Shown: positions 25,696-45,706 of the stretch, one piece after another
How positions within the stretch are numbered: the stretch's first letter is position 1
How the letters are laid out: each line of letters begins with the position of its first letter
Assembly (NCBI GenBank): GCA_022432975.1
Contig: CM039510.1
Span: 14,960,381-15,024,380, forward strand
Length of the DNA stretch: 64,000 nucleotides
Source: Begonia masoniana
Taxonomy: Eukaryota; Streptophyta; Magnoliopsida; Cucurbitales; Begoniaceae
Direction: 5' to 3'
The notes under the pieces: generated by a model
Databases searched by the model: none
What the model was told of the DNA's origin: nothing
Seen by the model: only the letters and a program-made list of their open reading frames with translations
Position numbers and translations under genes: made by a program

Positions 25696-28261
25696 TGTAA
25701 CACCCGACATTTTCAGCCAGGTGATTTTCTTAACGGAATTAACTGTCACCTTTATTATTGATCTTTAATTTAAATTTTAATGCCTAAGCTTATTTGGTTT
25801 CTATTTGTGTGGTGGCAGAACCGTAATTAAGAGGGATTTGATTTAGTATAAAAAGAAAATGGAAACCTTAAACCTCACTTAAACCCCGCTGTAGCCGACA
25901 TTCTCTCTCGGCGATTCTCGTGCTTCCAGAGCTCTTTCTTTGCCGGCGACTCCCTCTTTGGCGATCGATTCCTCTAGCCTCCACTTCGATAACGTACATT
26001 CGAGGTAAGATTTAGACAATGTAGTTGCCGAGTAATTATTTGAATCTCTGTTTTCAGCTAGAACCCAATGTTTCAAGATTCTTCAATGGCCGAATAATAG
26101 GAACATTTATAATCGGTGTTTAGTAATAGCATTTCTTATTCGAATCTGGACTTTAAGATAACCGACTGGAACTAGTGGTTAAGTTGAATTAGGCTATTTT
26201 AGATTTTGGAAACTTAGTCCACACACAAGGTGCTCGGTTGAAAGGACTCAGGAATACAGATTCTAGGATGACATTTAGTTAGGACTTTTCTAGCTTTGAT
26301 TTCAGAATATTTAGGATCTATTTTAACTTTGAAATGTGAAATGATATCAGGTGAAGAAGTTTGAAGTGTAGTGCATGAATTTGCTAAGGAAGCCTTCGGC
26401 CATTAGGGCCCTACATCTTAAGGGAACTAAATTAGTTATGTGTTTGATGTTTGTTTTAAGTTAGTAAGATAGTTTGTACTTGGATGATTTACGGATGTTT
26501 GAGAACTATGTTATGTGATGTTCTGATAGAGTCTATGAAGTCAACTGTCTTGTATGATATTTTCCATAGTCTGATGATTTAAGAACATTCAAGTCATGCA
26601 TCATGATTTACTTCTCAAGCATATGAAAATGATTTATGAGCATGTTTTCCCCCATGAACAAGATATGAGAATGAATATGAAACTTATGCAACCAGGATTA
26701 AGTGAAGGTTGGGGGCGATTTGGTGGATGTCACTGTCCAAAGAGAAGGACCATGAATACGGCCCGAAAGGGACTATGTACACTTGCACTGTCATCCCCCC
26801 TTTACGGCACAAATCCTCCCTTAATCCATATGATGAAAGTGATGAACAAAAACACGAATAAGAACAAGAAAAGAGCATGAAACGAACATGATCATGATTT
26901 TCTTGCAACTATGGATTCACATATACATGTTAGTATTGCATTCCTCACTAAGCATTAGGCTTATAGTTTAAACCTTATGATGTAGGTGACGAAATATCAG
27001 GTGAGGATTCCAAAGTTAATGAAGATGTCTAAGTTTGGTTGCTGGAAGGTGTTCAGGGAGCAATTCTGTGGCTGGATGGCGAACAAGACCCCCTGGTTAA
27101 TGCTCTTATGATTTTAGTGATGATTATGAATATGGAAGTCTAAGTAGGATGAGATTATTTTAAAACATCGAGCTTTTGAAATTGTCTGGTTTAATTGCTG
27201 AGTCTGAGAATGTTTATAAGGATATAGAACGAGTTATTTTAACTAAAGTCTTCCGCTACAAGAATTCTGAATGAGTCTCTGATTTTCATTTATAAGAGTG
27301 ATGAGTCAATGAAGTTAGAAGTCTGTGTATATTTATGTCCACCGATAGCTGTACTCTATCAGAAGATGTTAGGAATTTGCATCCACCGATAGATGTTCTC
27401 TATCGAAAGATGTATGAGCTTGCATCCACCGATAGATATTCTCTATCAGAAGATGTCTTAAAAGAACACGTGGATTGCACATGTCTATCGGTAGATGTTG
27501 TGTATTTCAAATATCGGATGATGTAAGTGTTGTTTTGTCATCTAGTGATCGGGCGATGTAGTGTATTTCTAATGTCGGGCGATGTACGAATCGTTTTGTC
27601 GTCTAGTGATCGGTAGATGTTGTGTATTTCAAATACCGGATGATGTAAGTGTTATTTTGTCGTCTAGTGATCGGGCGATGTAGTGTATTTCTAATGTCGG
27701 GCGATGTACGAATCGTTTTGTCGTCTAGTGATCGGTAGATGTAGTGTATTTCAATTACCGGATGACGTAGATGTTGTTGTCGTTTAGTGACCGAGTGATG
27801 TTTAATGAGTCACGAGAGATGCACGTGCCCACCAGGAAGATGTCTTCTATTGGGCAACGATAATTGAGTCATGCAGAGTACACGTGACATAACGGAAGAG
27901 GTACACTCTGTTAGCTGATGCATGCAAACCCATGCAAACCCGAGCAGAATAACGTCGAATAATCTGGGGGCATTTCTTTCCTGCCCGAATTTGTTATAGA
28001 ACTGATGACTGCGTATGGTCGCTTGACTCTATGAACGAATATGTTGTTAGTTTTAAGAGGAAGTCAAGTTCGATGAATCTAGTTTCTGTCTGTTATGTTA
28101 AAGTCCTTAGTTCTGTTGAGGAAAGGTAAAAAAAAAAATAATACAAAGGGGACCTTGGTGTAGAGTGGTCGAAGGGTGAAAGATCTAAAGAGATCAGGGT
28201 AAATATGAATTTAAGAGGTTAAGTTATGAATTACGTGGCGACTCCAACTGGGGTCGTTACA
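25696..28261 (+). mobile_element. Nested solo LTR (2.57 kb)
   Basis: Begins TGTAACACCC and ends GGTCGTTACA. No internal region or second LTR is present. The flanks are TCGTA (25691-25695) and CTGTA (28262-28266). The uninterrupted sister LTR reads CCGTA at this site, so each flank differs from the empty site by one C-to-T change. Inside are a TATA-like AGTATAAAAAG near 25847, a donor-like GAGGTAAGA near 25999, the LTR motif CATGCATCATG at 26596 and the hairpin at 26949-26963. Confidence 0.85.
27335..27790. repeat. Short tandem repeats inside the solo LTR
   Basis: First about three units of roughly 50 bp with CACCGATAGATGTTCTCTAT (27340-27460). Then about five units of roughly 61 bp with ATCGGATGATGTAAGTG or relatives and a GTCGTCTAGTGATCGG core (27490-27790). 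The motif ATCGGATGATGT reappears, complemented, in the satellite at 42055. Confidence 0.8.
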
Positions 28262-28639
28262 CTGTAACTCTCAAAACACCAACCAAAAGAAAGTTACGCA
28301 TTCCCATCATTTCTACAAACAGACATTTACAACAAACTACCAAAGGACAAAGCCCACATTCCCCCGAAGACCGTGGTCGAGGTGCCCCGACAACTGCCCG
28401 TACCGGCATACAGCGTACATCAACGACTGTGTCCCAATCCTAGCTTTCCTCGTAGCTCTAACTATACTCCTGTCATCACCTAAACCACAGAACACACACA
28501 CACACACGTAAGCTTACGCTTAGCAAGTAATGAATAACGAATATAAACATGCACAATGCACAACCCTAACACACGCTGTTTCTACTTGCTCGGTTGTGCT
28601 CAATCCATTCTCATTTCCCGAATCGTAGACGTACGTCTC

Positions 28640-29060
28640 TCGTAGAAGTCCATTCTACTCGAGACACCCAGCGTACATCTTTCACGAGACATCAAAGCGT
28701 ACATCTCTTACGAGACACTCAGCGTACATCTCTTACGAGACACCCAGCGTACATCTCTTATGAGACACCCAGCCTTTCATACTCACAATTCAAACCATGC
28801 ATGCCACTCACACAATACTCAAACACCAAACAACAAACAACAACCAAGCATGCCCACTCACGCAATACTCAAACACCAAACAACAAACAACAATCAAGCA
28901 TGTCACTCACACAATACTCAAACACTAAACAACAAACAACAACCAGGCATTTCATCACACAACACTCAAACACCAAATAATAACAACCCAACAATTTATC
29001 AAACAATACTCAAACACTAACAATAACAACCCAGCAATTCATCAAACAATACTCAAATAC
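28640..29060. repeat. Low-copy counterparts of the left LTR satellites
   Basis: About five diverged copies of the 25-bp ACGAGACACCCAGCG unit (28660-28770), then four to five of the 45-50 bp unit with CACACAATACTCAAACAC (28800-29060). These are the unexpanded forms of the repeats at 18575 and 20815. Confidence 0.85.
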
Positions 29061-29395
29061 CAAACAATACACTATCAAACAATAAATCTTACCGTTCTGT
29101 GGTGTAGGCCCGAAGGCGACAAAACACATAATCCATTACTTACCTGGCGTCCTAGCTCGCTGAGGATTCTCGATTCCCTATCCACCTACAGTTCGACCTA
29201 CGACAAATATTCAAACTTCATTAAATCAAGCCTACATTCACCAATTTACTCTCAAACTACTATTTCTAGCATAACCCAACTAAAACTTAACTAAACGGCC
29301 ACTAATTTTGGTTCGGTAAAAACTGACTCGAAACTTCAAACGTGCATAACTTTCGCGTCGTTTATTGAAATCGAACGATTCCAGTGGTCACTCTA

Positions 29396-29690
29396 CTCAA
29401 GGCATCTGTCACAACATTTTCTTTGCCGGGATGGTATTTGATCTCAAAATCATAATCCTTTACAAATTCCAACCACCGACGTTGCCTCATGTTTAATTCC
29501 TTCTGTGTGAAGATATATTTCAGACTTTTATGGTCCGAGAATATATCACAAGTTTGTCCACACAGGTAGTGCCTCCAAATTTTAAGTGCGAATACTACTG
29601 CAGCTAATTCCTAGTCATGAGTAGGGTAATTCTTCTCATGTGTTTTCAACTGCCTAGAGGCATAAGCTATTACCTTTCCCTCTTGCATCA
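29396..29690 (-). pseudogene. RNase H domain remnant
   Basis: Minus-strand translation gives [13 protein letters not shown], then [10 protein letters not shown], then [14 protein letters not shown] and the end VVTDA typical of gypsy RNase H, which removes RNA from the hybrid during reverse transcription. An in-frame TAG is present near 29613 (after YPTHD). The domain runs to the junction with element 3, so integrase is lost. Confidence 0.85.
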
Positions 29691-30866
29691 AGACACAACC
29701 AAGTCCAATCTTGGATGCATCACAGTAAATGCTGAATTTACCATCATCAAAATTGGAGCATTGGTCAGTTTCTGTTTCAAGGTCTGAAAACTATGCTCAC
29801 ATTCGTTAATCCATATATACTTCACATTTTTCCTTGTTAACTTAGTAAGGAGTGTAGCAATCTTCGAAAATCCCTTAATGAACTTGCTATAATATCCTGC
29901 TAGTCCAAGAAAACTCTGAATATCTGCAGCATTCTTTGGTTGGGGCCACTCCATGACTGCTTGAACCTTGGCTGGGTCGACAGATATTCCATCACCAGAG
30001 ATCACATGACCAAGGAAGTGAACTCTGTCTAGCCAAAACTCACATTTAGAAAACTTGGCATAGAGTTGGTGCTGCCTTAGCACCCCTAATACTAAGTTCA
30101 AATGTTCTGCATGTTCTTCACTAGAACGTAATAGATTAAAATATCGTCTATAAACACAATAATAAACTTGTCTAAATACTCGTGAAACACTCTATGCATA
30201 AGATCCATGAAGGCTGCCAGGTGCATTTGTCAATCCAAAGAACATAACCAAAAACTCATACTGTCCATACCTTGTGCGAAAGGCAGTCTTTGGAATATCT
30301 TCGGTTTTGACTTTTAATTGGTAGTAACTTGACCTCAAATCAATCTTAGAGAAAACTCGTGCACCACGGAGTTGGTCAAATAGGTCATCAATCCTCAGTA
30401 ATGGATACTTGTTCTTGACAGTTAACTTATTAAATTCTCTATAATCAATGCACATACGCATCGATCCATCTTTCTTTTTGACAAAAAGAATAGGTGCACC
30501 CCACGGTGAAAAGCTAGGGCGTATGAACCCTTTCTCCAAATGATCCTCTAACTGCTTCTTTAATTCTTTAAGTTTGGTTGGTGCTAATCTATATGGATTT
30601 TTAGACACAGGCTCAGCGCCGGGATAAACATCTACAACGAATTCAATTTCCCTATCTGGCGGCAAACCAGGAAGGTCATCTAAGAATACTTCTGGGAAAT
30701 CTTGGACAACTAAGACATTCTGAGGACTTGCTTCTCCTACAAGTTGTGTGTCTAAAACGCTAGCTAAGAAGCACAGGTACTCTCCATATGGGGAAGGTCT
30801 AGCATTAATAGAAGTCATGATGGACATTTCCTTACTTTTCCTTGAAGCTTGAAAGGTATGTCTCAA
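29688..30866 (-). pseudogene. Reverse transcriptase, frameshifted
   Basis: Minus-strand pieces in order: [49 protein letters not shown], the first catalytic motif [11 protein letters not shown], the FGLTNAP segment, the second catalytic motif VFIDDILIY (about 30140), then [15 protein letters not shown] and [11 protein letters not shown]. Both catalytic motifs survive. The frame breaks twice, between 30230 and 30192 (after FGLTNAP) and near 30110-30130, so it is three pieces rather than one protein. Upstream it continues into protease in a shifted frame. Confidence 0.9.
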
Positions 30867-31210
30867 ACTACCAGGGGTTGGAAACTAACTATTCCTGTCC
30901 TACAATCAATTGTGGCGTGGTGCTTAAACAAACAGTCAATTCCTAGAATTACATCAATTCTCGTTATATCCATATTAATGTGATCAGCAGGTTGATTTAC
31001 GTTCCCTACTAACACATTACTGTCAAGTATCACTTGGTTAGAGTGCATGCATTCACCAAAGGGTAATGCAACATTAAACACATGCATGGAAGGGGTTAAC
31101 TGTGCGTCTAATTTAATAGCAAAAGCAGATGCTATAAATGAATGAGTTGAACCAGAATCTAATAAGGTAAAAGAAGGCACTGAGTTAATCAATATAGTAC
31201 CTAACACCAC
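30863..31210 (-). pseudogene. Aspartic protease, copy A
   Basis: Minus-strand frame with LLDSGSTHSFIAS (active-site DSGS) followed by the VILGIDCLFKHHATIDC segment, which is the typical plant gypsy protease. The end overlaps the start of RT in another frame. It is the proximal copy of the tandem duplication, nearly identical to copy B. Confidence 0.85.
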
Positions 31211-31242
31211 AGCGGGCTATTCCCACCCGACTCCATCATAGA

Positions 31243-32185
31243 GAATATCTTCGGTTTACTTTTAATTGGTAGAACTTGACCTCAAATCAATCTTAGAGAA
31301 AAGCGGCACCACGGAGTTGGTCAAATAGGTCATCAATCCTCAGTAATGGATACTTGTTCTTGACAGTTAACTTATTAAATTCTCTTAATCAATCTGAACA
31401 TACGCACGATCATTCTTTCTTGTTGACCAAAAAAAGAATCGGTGCCACCCCACGGTGAAAAGCTTAGGCGTATTGAAACCTTTCTCCAAATGATCCTCTA
31501 ACTGCTTCTTTAATTCTTTAAGTTGGTGGTGTAATCTATATGGATTTTTAGACACAGGCTCAGCGCCGGGATAAACATCTACAACGAATCAATTTCCCAT
31601 CTGGCGGCAAACCAGGAGGTCACTAAAATACTTCTGGGAAATCTGGACAACTAAGACATTCTGAGGACTTGCTTCTCCTACAAGTTGTGTGTCTAAAACG
31701 CTAGCTAAGAAGCACAGGTACTCTCCATATGGGGAAGGTCTAGCATTAATAGAAGTCATGATGGACATTTCCTTACTTTTCCTTGAAGCTTGAAAGGTAT
31801 GTCTCAAACTACCAGGGGGTTGGAAACTAACTATTCCTGTCCTACAATCAATTGTGGCGTGGTGCTTAAACAAACAGTCAATTCCTAGAATTACATCAAT
31901 TCTCGTTATATCCATAATAATGTGATCAGCAGGTAGATTTACGTTCCCTACTAACACATTACTGTCAAGTATCACTTGGTTAGAGTGCATGCATTCACCA
32001 GAGGGTAATGCAACATTAAACACATGCATGGAAGGGGTTAACTGTGCGTCTAATTTAATAGCAAAAGCAGATGCTATAAATGAATGAGTTGAACCAGAAT
32101 CTAATAAGGTAAAAGAAGGCACTGAGTTAATCAATATAGTACCTAACACAACAGCGGGCTATTCCCCACCCGACTCCATCATAGA
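31243..32185 (-). pseudogene. Duplicated protease and partial RT, copy B
   Basis: Direct repeat of about 30293-31242. The protease part (32149-31640) is almost identical to copy A, with the same active-site motif. The RT part (31620-31243) carries many single-base deletions and insertions relative to copy A and has no usable frame. Both edges coincide with the 15-base word GAATATCTTCGGTTT. Confidence 0.88.
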
Positions 32186-32280
32186 GAATATCTTCGGTTT
32201 AACCATAGCAGGGCCACTCTTAGGAGCTGGGCAGTCTCTGCTAATATGGCCGACCTTGTTACAATTGTAGCATCTGGTGA
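32186..32280 (-). pseudogene. gag: Gag second zinc knuckle
   Basis: Minus-strand translation contains CYNCNKVGHISRDC, a CX2CX4HX4C zinc knuckle, followed by PAPKSGPAMVKPKIFSM leading into protease. The frame is cut at 32281 by a solo LTR and continues on its far side at 39772. Confidence 0.85.
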
Positions 32281-32546
32281 TGTCACGACCCTTACCCGTG
32301 ATATCGTTTATTTTATTTTATTTTTTTTTTTAAAACTTTCACTTTAACTGTACCTGAGCGGAAATCTTAATCAAAGTCGAAATCGGAATCTAAATCGGAG
32401 TTCGTTTAGTAAATCATTTAAACAATTACTAAATCAATAAACTTAAACAATTTTAAAACAATTAATTAATAAAAGAAATCAATTAAATAAAACATATTTA
32501 TTTTATTTTTTATTTATTTTTTATTTTTTAAATGGGCAGAGGAGGT

Positions 32547-32721
32547 GGCGATCACTCGCCAGAAAATTGGCGAGTGATCGCCCTAGGCGATTGCTCGCTG
32601 AAGCAATCGCCATATGGCGATTTCCTCTTGGCAATCGCTTCTCCAGCGATTGCCAGAGGAAGAGGCGATTGCTCGCCTCTGGGAGGCGAGCAATCGCCAG
32701 ACTCTCTGGACTCCAGAGAGT
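32547..32721. repeat. Palindrome cassette, GGCGATC/GCGATTG type
   Basis: Five consecutive inverted repeats: GGCGATCACTCGCC with its complement (32547-32582, 14-bp arms), GGCGATTGCT (10-bp arms, about 32585-32611), GGCAATCGCT (10-bp arms, about 32630-32654), GGCGATTGCTCGCC (14-bp arms, 32663-32698), and ACTCTCTGGA (10-bp arms, 32701-32721). The last matches the CTCTCTGG hairpin of the cassettes at 273 and 51403. Confidence 0.9.
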
Positions 32722-32808
32722 CCAGCTCTTCCTCTTCCTCTTCTTCCTTCCTTTTTCTTCATCCTTCGCCCTTGTACTCCTCTCTTAAATACCAAAAACA
32801 CACAACAC

Positions 32809-35790
32809 ATTCATGACTTGCCCCGTAGTACATTCATGACTTGCCCCGTAGTACATTCATGACTTGCCCCGTAGTACATTCATGACTTGCCCCGTAGTAC
32901 ATTCATGACTTGCCCCGTAGTACATTCATGACTTGCCCCGTAGTACATTCATGACTTGCCCCGTAGTACATTCATGACTTGCCCCGTAGTACATTCATGA
33001 CTTGCCCCGTAGTACATTCATGACTTGCCCCGTAGTACATTCATGACTTGCCCCGTAGTACATTCATGACTTGCCCCGTAGTACATTCATGACTTGCCCC
33101 GTAGTACATTCATGACTTGCCCCGTAGTACATTCATGACTTGCCCCGTAGTACATTCATGACTTGCCCCGTAGTACATTCATGACTTGCCCCGTAGTACA
33201 TTCATGACTTGCCCCGTAGTACATTCATGACTTGCCCCGTAGTACATTCATGACTTGCCCCGTAGTACATTCATGACTTGCCCCGTAGTACATTCATGAC
33301 TTGCCCCGTAGTACATTCATGACTTGCCCCGTAGTACATTCATGACTTGCCCCGTAGTACATTCATGACTTGCCCCGTAGTACATTCATGACTTGCCCCG
33401 TAGTACATTCATGACTTGCCCCGTAGTACATTCATGACTTGCCCCGTAGTACATTCATGACTTGCCCCGTAGTACATTCATGACTTGCCCCGTAGTACAT
33501 TCATGACTTGCCCCGTAGTACATTCATGACTTGCCCCGTAGTACATTCATGACTTGCCCCGTAGTACATTCATGACTTGCCCCGTAGTACATTCATGACT
33601 TGCCCCGTAGTACATTCATGACTTGCCCCGTAGTACATTCATGACTTGCCCCGTAGTACATTCATGACTTGCCCCGTAGTACATTCATGACTTGCCCCGT
33701 AGTACATTCATGACTTGCCCCGTAGTACATTCATGACTTGCCCCGTAGTACATTCATGACTTGCCCCGTAGTACATTCATGACTTGCCCCGTAGTACATT
33801 CATGACTTGCCCCGTAGTACATTCATGACTTGCCCCGTAGTACATTCATGACTTGCCCCGTAGTACATTCATGACTTGCCCCGTAGTACATTCATGACTT
33901 GCCCCGTAGTACATTCATGACTTGCCCCGTAGTACATTCATGACTTGCCCCGTAGTACATTCATGACTTGCCCCGTAGTACATTCATGACTTGCCCCGTA
34001 GTACATTCATGACTTGCCCCGTAGTACATTCATGACTTGCCCCGTAGTACATTCATGACTTGCCCCGTAGTACATTCATGACTTGCCCCGTAGTACATTC
34101 ATGACTTGCCCCGTAGTACATTCATGACTTGCCCCGTAGTACATTCATGACTTGCCCCGTAGTACATTCATGACTTGCCCCGTAGTACATTCATGACTTG
34201 CCCCGTAGTACATTCATGACTTGCCCCGTAGTACATTCATGACTTGCCCCGTAGTACATTCATGACTTGCCCCGTAGTACATTCATGACTTGCCCCGTAG
34301 TACATTCATGACTTGCCCCGTAGTACATTCATGACTTGCCCCGTAGTACATTCATGACTTGCCCCGTAGTACATTCATGACTTGCCCCGTAGTACATTCA
34401 TGACTTGCCCCGTAGTACATTCATGACTTGCCCCGTAGTACATTCATGACTTGCCCCGTAGTACATTCATGACTTGCCCCGTAGTACATTCATGACTTGC
34501 CCCGTAGTACATTCATGACTTGCCCCGTAGTACATTCATGACTTGCCCCGTAGTACATTCATGACTTGCCCCGTAGTACATTCATGACTTGCCCCGTAGT
34601 ACATTCATGACTTGCCCCGTAGTACATTCATGACTTGCCCCGTAGTACATTCATGACTTGCCCCGTAGTACATTCATGACTTGCCCCGTAGTACATTCAT
34701 GACTTGCCCCGTAGTACATTCATGACTTGCCCCGTAGTACATTCATGACTTGCCCCGTAGTACATTCATGACTTGCCCCGTAGTACATTCATGACTTGCC
34801 CCGTAGTACATTCATGACTTGCCCCGTAGTACATTCATGACTTGCCCCGTAGTACATTCATGACTTGCCCCGTAGTACATTCATGACTTGCCCCGTAGTA
34901 CATTCATGACTTGCCCCGTAGTACATTCATGACTTGCCCCGTAGTACATTCATGACTTGCCCCGTAGTACATTCATGACTTGCCCCGTAGTACATTCATG
35001 ACTTGCCCCGTAGTACATTCATGACTTGCCCCGTAGTACATTCATGACTTGCCCCGTAGTACATTCATGACTTGCCCCGTAGTACATTCATGACTTGCCC
35101 CGTAGTACATTCATGACTTGCCCCGTAGTACATTCATGACTTGCCCCGTAGTACATTCATGACTTGCCCCGTAGTACATTCATGACTTGCCCCGTAGTAC
35201 ATTCATGACTTGCCCCGTAGTACATTCATGACTTGCCCCGTAGTACATTCATGACTTGCCCCGTAGTACATTCATGACTTGCCCCGTAGTACATTCATGA
35301 CTTGCCCCGTAGTACATTCATGACTTGCCCCGTAGTACATTCATGACTTGCCCCGTAGTACATTCATGACTTGCCCCGTAGTACATTCATGACTTGCCCC
35401 GTAGTACATTCATGACTTGCCCCGTAGTACATTCATGACTTGCCCCGTAGTACATTCATGACTTGCCCCGTAGTACATTCATGACTTGCCCCGTAGTACA
35501 TTCATGACTTGCCCCGTAGTACATTCATGACTTGCCCCGTAGTACATTCATGACTTGCCCCGTAGTACATTCATGACTTGCCCCGTAGTACATTCATGAC
35601 TTGCCCCGTAGTACATTCATGACTTGCCCCGTAGTACATTCATGACTTGCCCCGTAGTACATTCATGACTTGCCCCGTAGTACATTCATGACTTGCCCCG
35701 TAGTACATTCATGACTTGCCCCGTAGTACATTCATGACTTGCCAGGTAGTACATTCATGACTTACCCCGTAGTACATTCGTAACTTGTCC
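32809..35790. repeat. 23-bp satellite
   Basis: About 127 copies of a 23-bp unit containing ATTCATGACTTGCCCCGTAG. It is perfect over almost all its length, with diverged copies only at the right end (35735-35800). The word TTGCCCCGT recurs as a three-copy short repeat in the solo LTR at 61466-61540. Confidence 0.97.
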
Positions 35791-38028
35791 CGTAGTAACA
35801 TTCATCATTCATCATTCATTATCGTTCTTCAATTCAACATTTTCATAAAACATGCTCATAAATAGTTCGTAATAAATAAACAACCCTAAAGATTTCTAAC
35901 AAAAACACTAAGTTTTCTTCACAAACCCTAACTAAAAACAGCTTCAAAAACGAACTAATCTCTTGACTAAAACGTAGAGCTTACCCTAAGAGTCGATTTG
36001 GGGAAGAAACTTGTAACACCCCTAAAACTGTACCTATTTTTCCCGTATAAAATTTTCCTTTTTAAGCCTCTAAACCAATTAAAAACATTCTCGAAAACTT
36101 TATAAAGAAAATTCATTTATCATATAAAAACAGTTTACATAAAACCACTCAACTTTTCAGTCCTCACTCATCAATTATCAAGTATGACCAATATCATTTC
36201 TTATCTACATCTCAATTATACAGTTCAACATCAAATCTCTTGACGCTCATACATTCTCCATAATCTCACTCAGAACGACTCGAGACATAAGTAAACAAAA
36301 CATTTTCCAAGAAAACGAACTGCATGGATCCATTTAAAAACCAAACATTCCTCCTGTTTTAAAAAGAAAGTCCCAAGCAGTTCCAGAAAGTTGTAAATTC
36401 AAAACAGTTTCGTTATCCATAGCAATTCAACAATATTTACCACAGCCTACACCTATCACTTACATATTTCTATCCAGAATAACCCAAACATCCTAATATG
36501 ACAAACTATACATTTCATATCAAGTCCCCAAATCATATACCTACATCCCCACGGGTCAATTACGCGTCGACTGCCCAGCACACTCCCACGGGCCATCTTT
36601 CTTCAAATGTTCATGCCTCTGGTGGAGGGATCTCATCCTCACCTGTAGTAGAGAGAGGTCACCTACACCATAAAAATAAGTCGTGAGCTTAAGGCTCAGT
36701 AAGTCTACGTGAATGCAATGCATGCTATGCGTGCAGTTCATAAAACATGCTTCCTACCTTTTCGCTATTCATTTCATTACATAATGTCACCGTGGCCTCA
36801 CTCTCGCTAGATAGGAGCGGCACATCCCGCGATTGATAGCCCCTCGTATCTAACCGGGGGGAAAAACATGCTCCCCAAGCAGCCATGTCTGAACCACCGC
36901 CACCTCCTTGACCAGATTACATTCATTCATACATTTACATTATCCTTTTCCTTTTCATGAAAACATGCATAGAAATTCCTTTTCTGCTTTTCATTTCAAG
37001 AAAACTGATGCGAACATGTTGCAATACTATAAACATAATCAAAGCAATAACAAACAATGAACGTGCATACCATCAAGACGACTAGAAAAACAAATAACCT
37101 AATAAGAAATTAACCTAACTACCCAACCTATTCGCCCGACACTTACTATAATCTCCAATTTCCTCGAACAACAAAAAATCTTATGGTGTAGGCCAATCGG
37201 CCAAACAAGTCACGAGAGACTTACCTGTCGTCCGTAGCACGCTGAGCTCGTCTACGAGCGTTGTTTGTCTGAGGCAAAACACAACATTGACGTCAAAACT
37301 AATTTAAGCTTCTAACGTCCAAATTAACAAAGCCTTAACTAAAGCAATTTCCTAAAGCTTTAATCCAACTAAAATCTAACTAAACGGCCACTAATTTGGG
37401 TTCGGTAAAAACCGACCCGAAACTTAAAACGTGCGTAACTTTCGCGTCGGTATCGGAATCGAACGATTCTAGCGGCCACGTACTCCTCTAATAACCTATT
37501 TCAATCTGCCAAAATGAATTTAAAAACAAACAACTCTAGCTAGGTCAAAAATCCAAAAACCCGAATCTGCCCTAAGCCGGGAATTTCACCATTTTCAGTT
37601 TCCATTAATTCTCGTCAATTTCTTCACCAATCAACCTCCTATACGCTCAATTAGCATAACCAAATGTAAAAATCGAGGTTTCACCCAAGAAACCCGAAAT
37701 GCCCAATTGGGCATCCACTGATTTCGCTCAATTTGAGCACTTAAACGCACGGCAACCATAGCCGGCGTTATGCTCGGCCATTTGACGCTAAGAACGGCCA
37801 AAAGTGGCCGGTGGTCGGAGCCAATCAAGCTCGTCACCGTCGGCCATGACAAAACCGAAACAAGGGGAAAAGAAAATCGAGCTTACTTGGTCGGTTCGCG
37901 CGAGGGGACGGGCCGGAGTCTCTCATCGCCGTCGTCTGGCCGGGAGAACGGCGAGAATCGCCGGCGCTTCGTCGATCGTCGCCCGTGCTTTGTCGCGTTC
38001 CCTGTCTTCGTCGTTCGCGGGGAGCTCG

Positions 38029-39138
<1,110 letters not shown>

Positions 39139-39767
39139 CCTAATATTAATTCATCATCAGGTAAAAGCTACGTACGTCATAGAAATTTCCCGAAACTTCC
39201 TTAAAATCTTTATTAATAATTAGGATTCTAATGACGCTTTCTTTTGGTAAAAACGGGTTTAATTTGACATATTTACGAAAATGCCACTACAATATATTAA
39301 ATATTAATATAATGTATTAAATCCAAAATCCGTACAAGCCGGGTATTACAAAACTAGAGGAGAAACTCGCCAGAAACGGAGGAGTTGATCGATCGTTGGA
39401 GATGGCGATGAAGGAGAAGAAAAGTCGCGAGGGAGAGGGAGGGGGGGTTTCGTGCGCAGGAGGAGAAATAAGAAAGGGAGAGAGAGACTTAAGCTTTTTA
39501 ATAAAATCTAACTTAATAATTTACCTAATTGCCCTTAGTTAAATCTCTTAACCTAAATCATTGTTTCATCTATCGGTTTAACTTCTCTGAAATTCCCTTA
39601 TTTCTCCAAATATTTCTATTTATTCTTAGGGCTCTAACGAAACTTACCATTGGTCATTTGAACTTATTTTATTATTTCAACGAATTAAAACTCTAAAATG
39701 CTTAAAATACTTAGAGCCCGAAACTTATAGCTCGAAATTTCTAAAAATGAAATTCCCGGGCGTTACA

Positions 39768-45512
<5,745 letters not shown>

Positions 45513-45543
45513 AAGGGTACAGTGTTAGGGTCGCTACAATTTA

Positions 45544-45555
45544 TGGTATCAAAGC
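45544..45555 (+). other. Primer binding site of element 4
   Basis: TGGTATCAAAGC, one base different from the usual TGGTATCAGAGC, six bases from the LTR end. Confidence 0.85.
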
Positions 45556-45706
45556 CCCTGAGTTTTAAAATCGGTTCTGTAGACTGCTCGACTGCACAGC
45601 CACTACGTAGACATCCTTCATCAACTGAAAGTACGTTCTATTTTATTTCTTTGTTTTTGTTTCTTAGGATTATTTGTTTTGATTTTTATAGGAATTTATA
45701 AAAAAA

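Larger units (their letters stand above)
25213..29394 (-). mobile_element. 5' LTR of element 3, interrupted and truncated
   Basis: Begins TGTAACGCCC at 25213, is interrupted by a nested LTR (25696-28261), and continues from 28262 with sequence colinear with 18310 onward of the other LTR. It holds only a handful of 25-bp repeat copies and no AAT tract. The conserved GGTGTAGGCCCGAAGGCGAC is at 29100. The outer end is missing. Confidence 0.8.
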
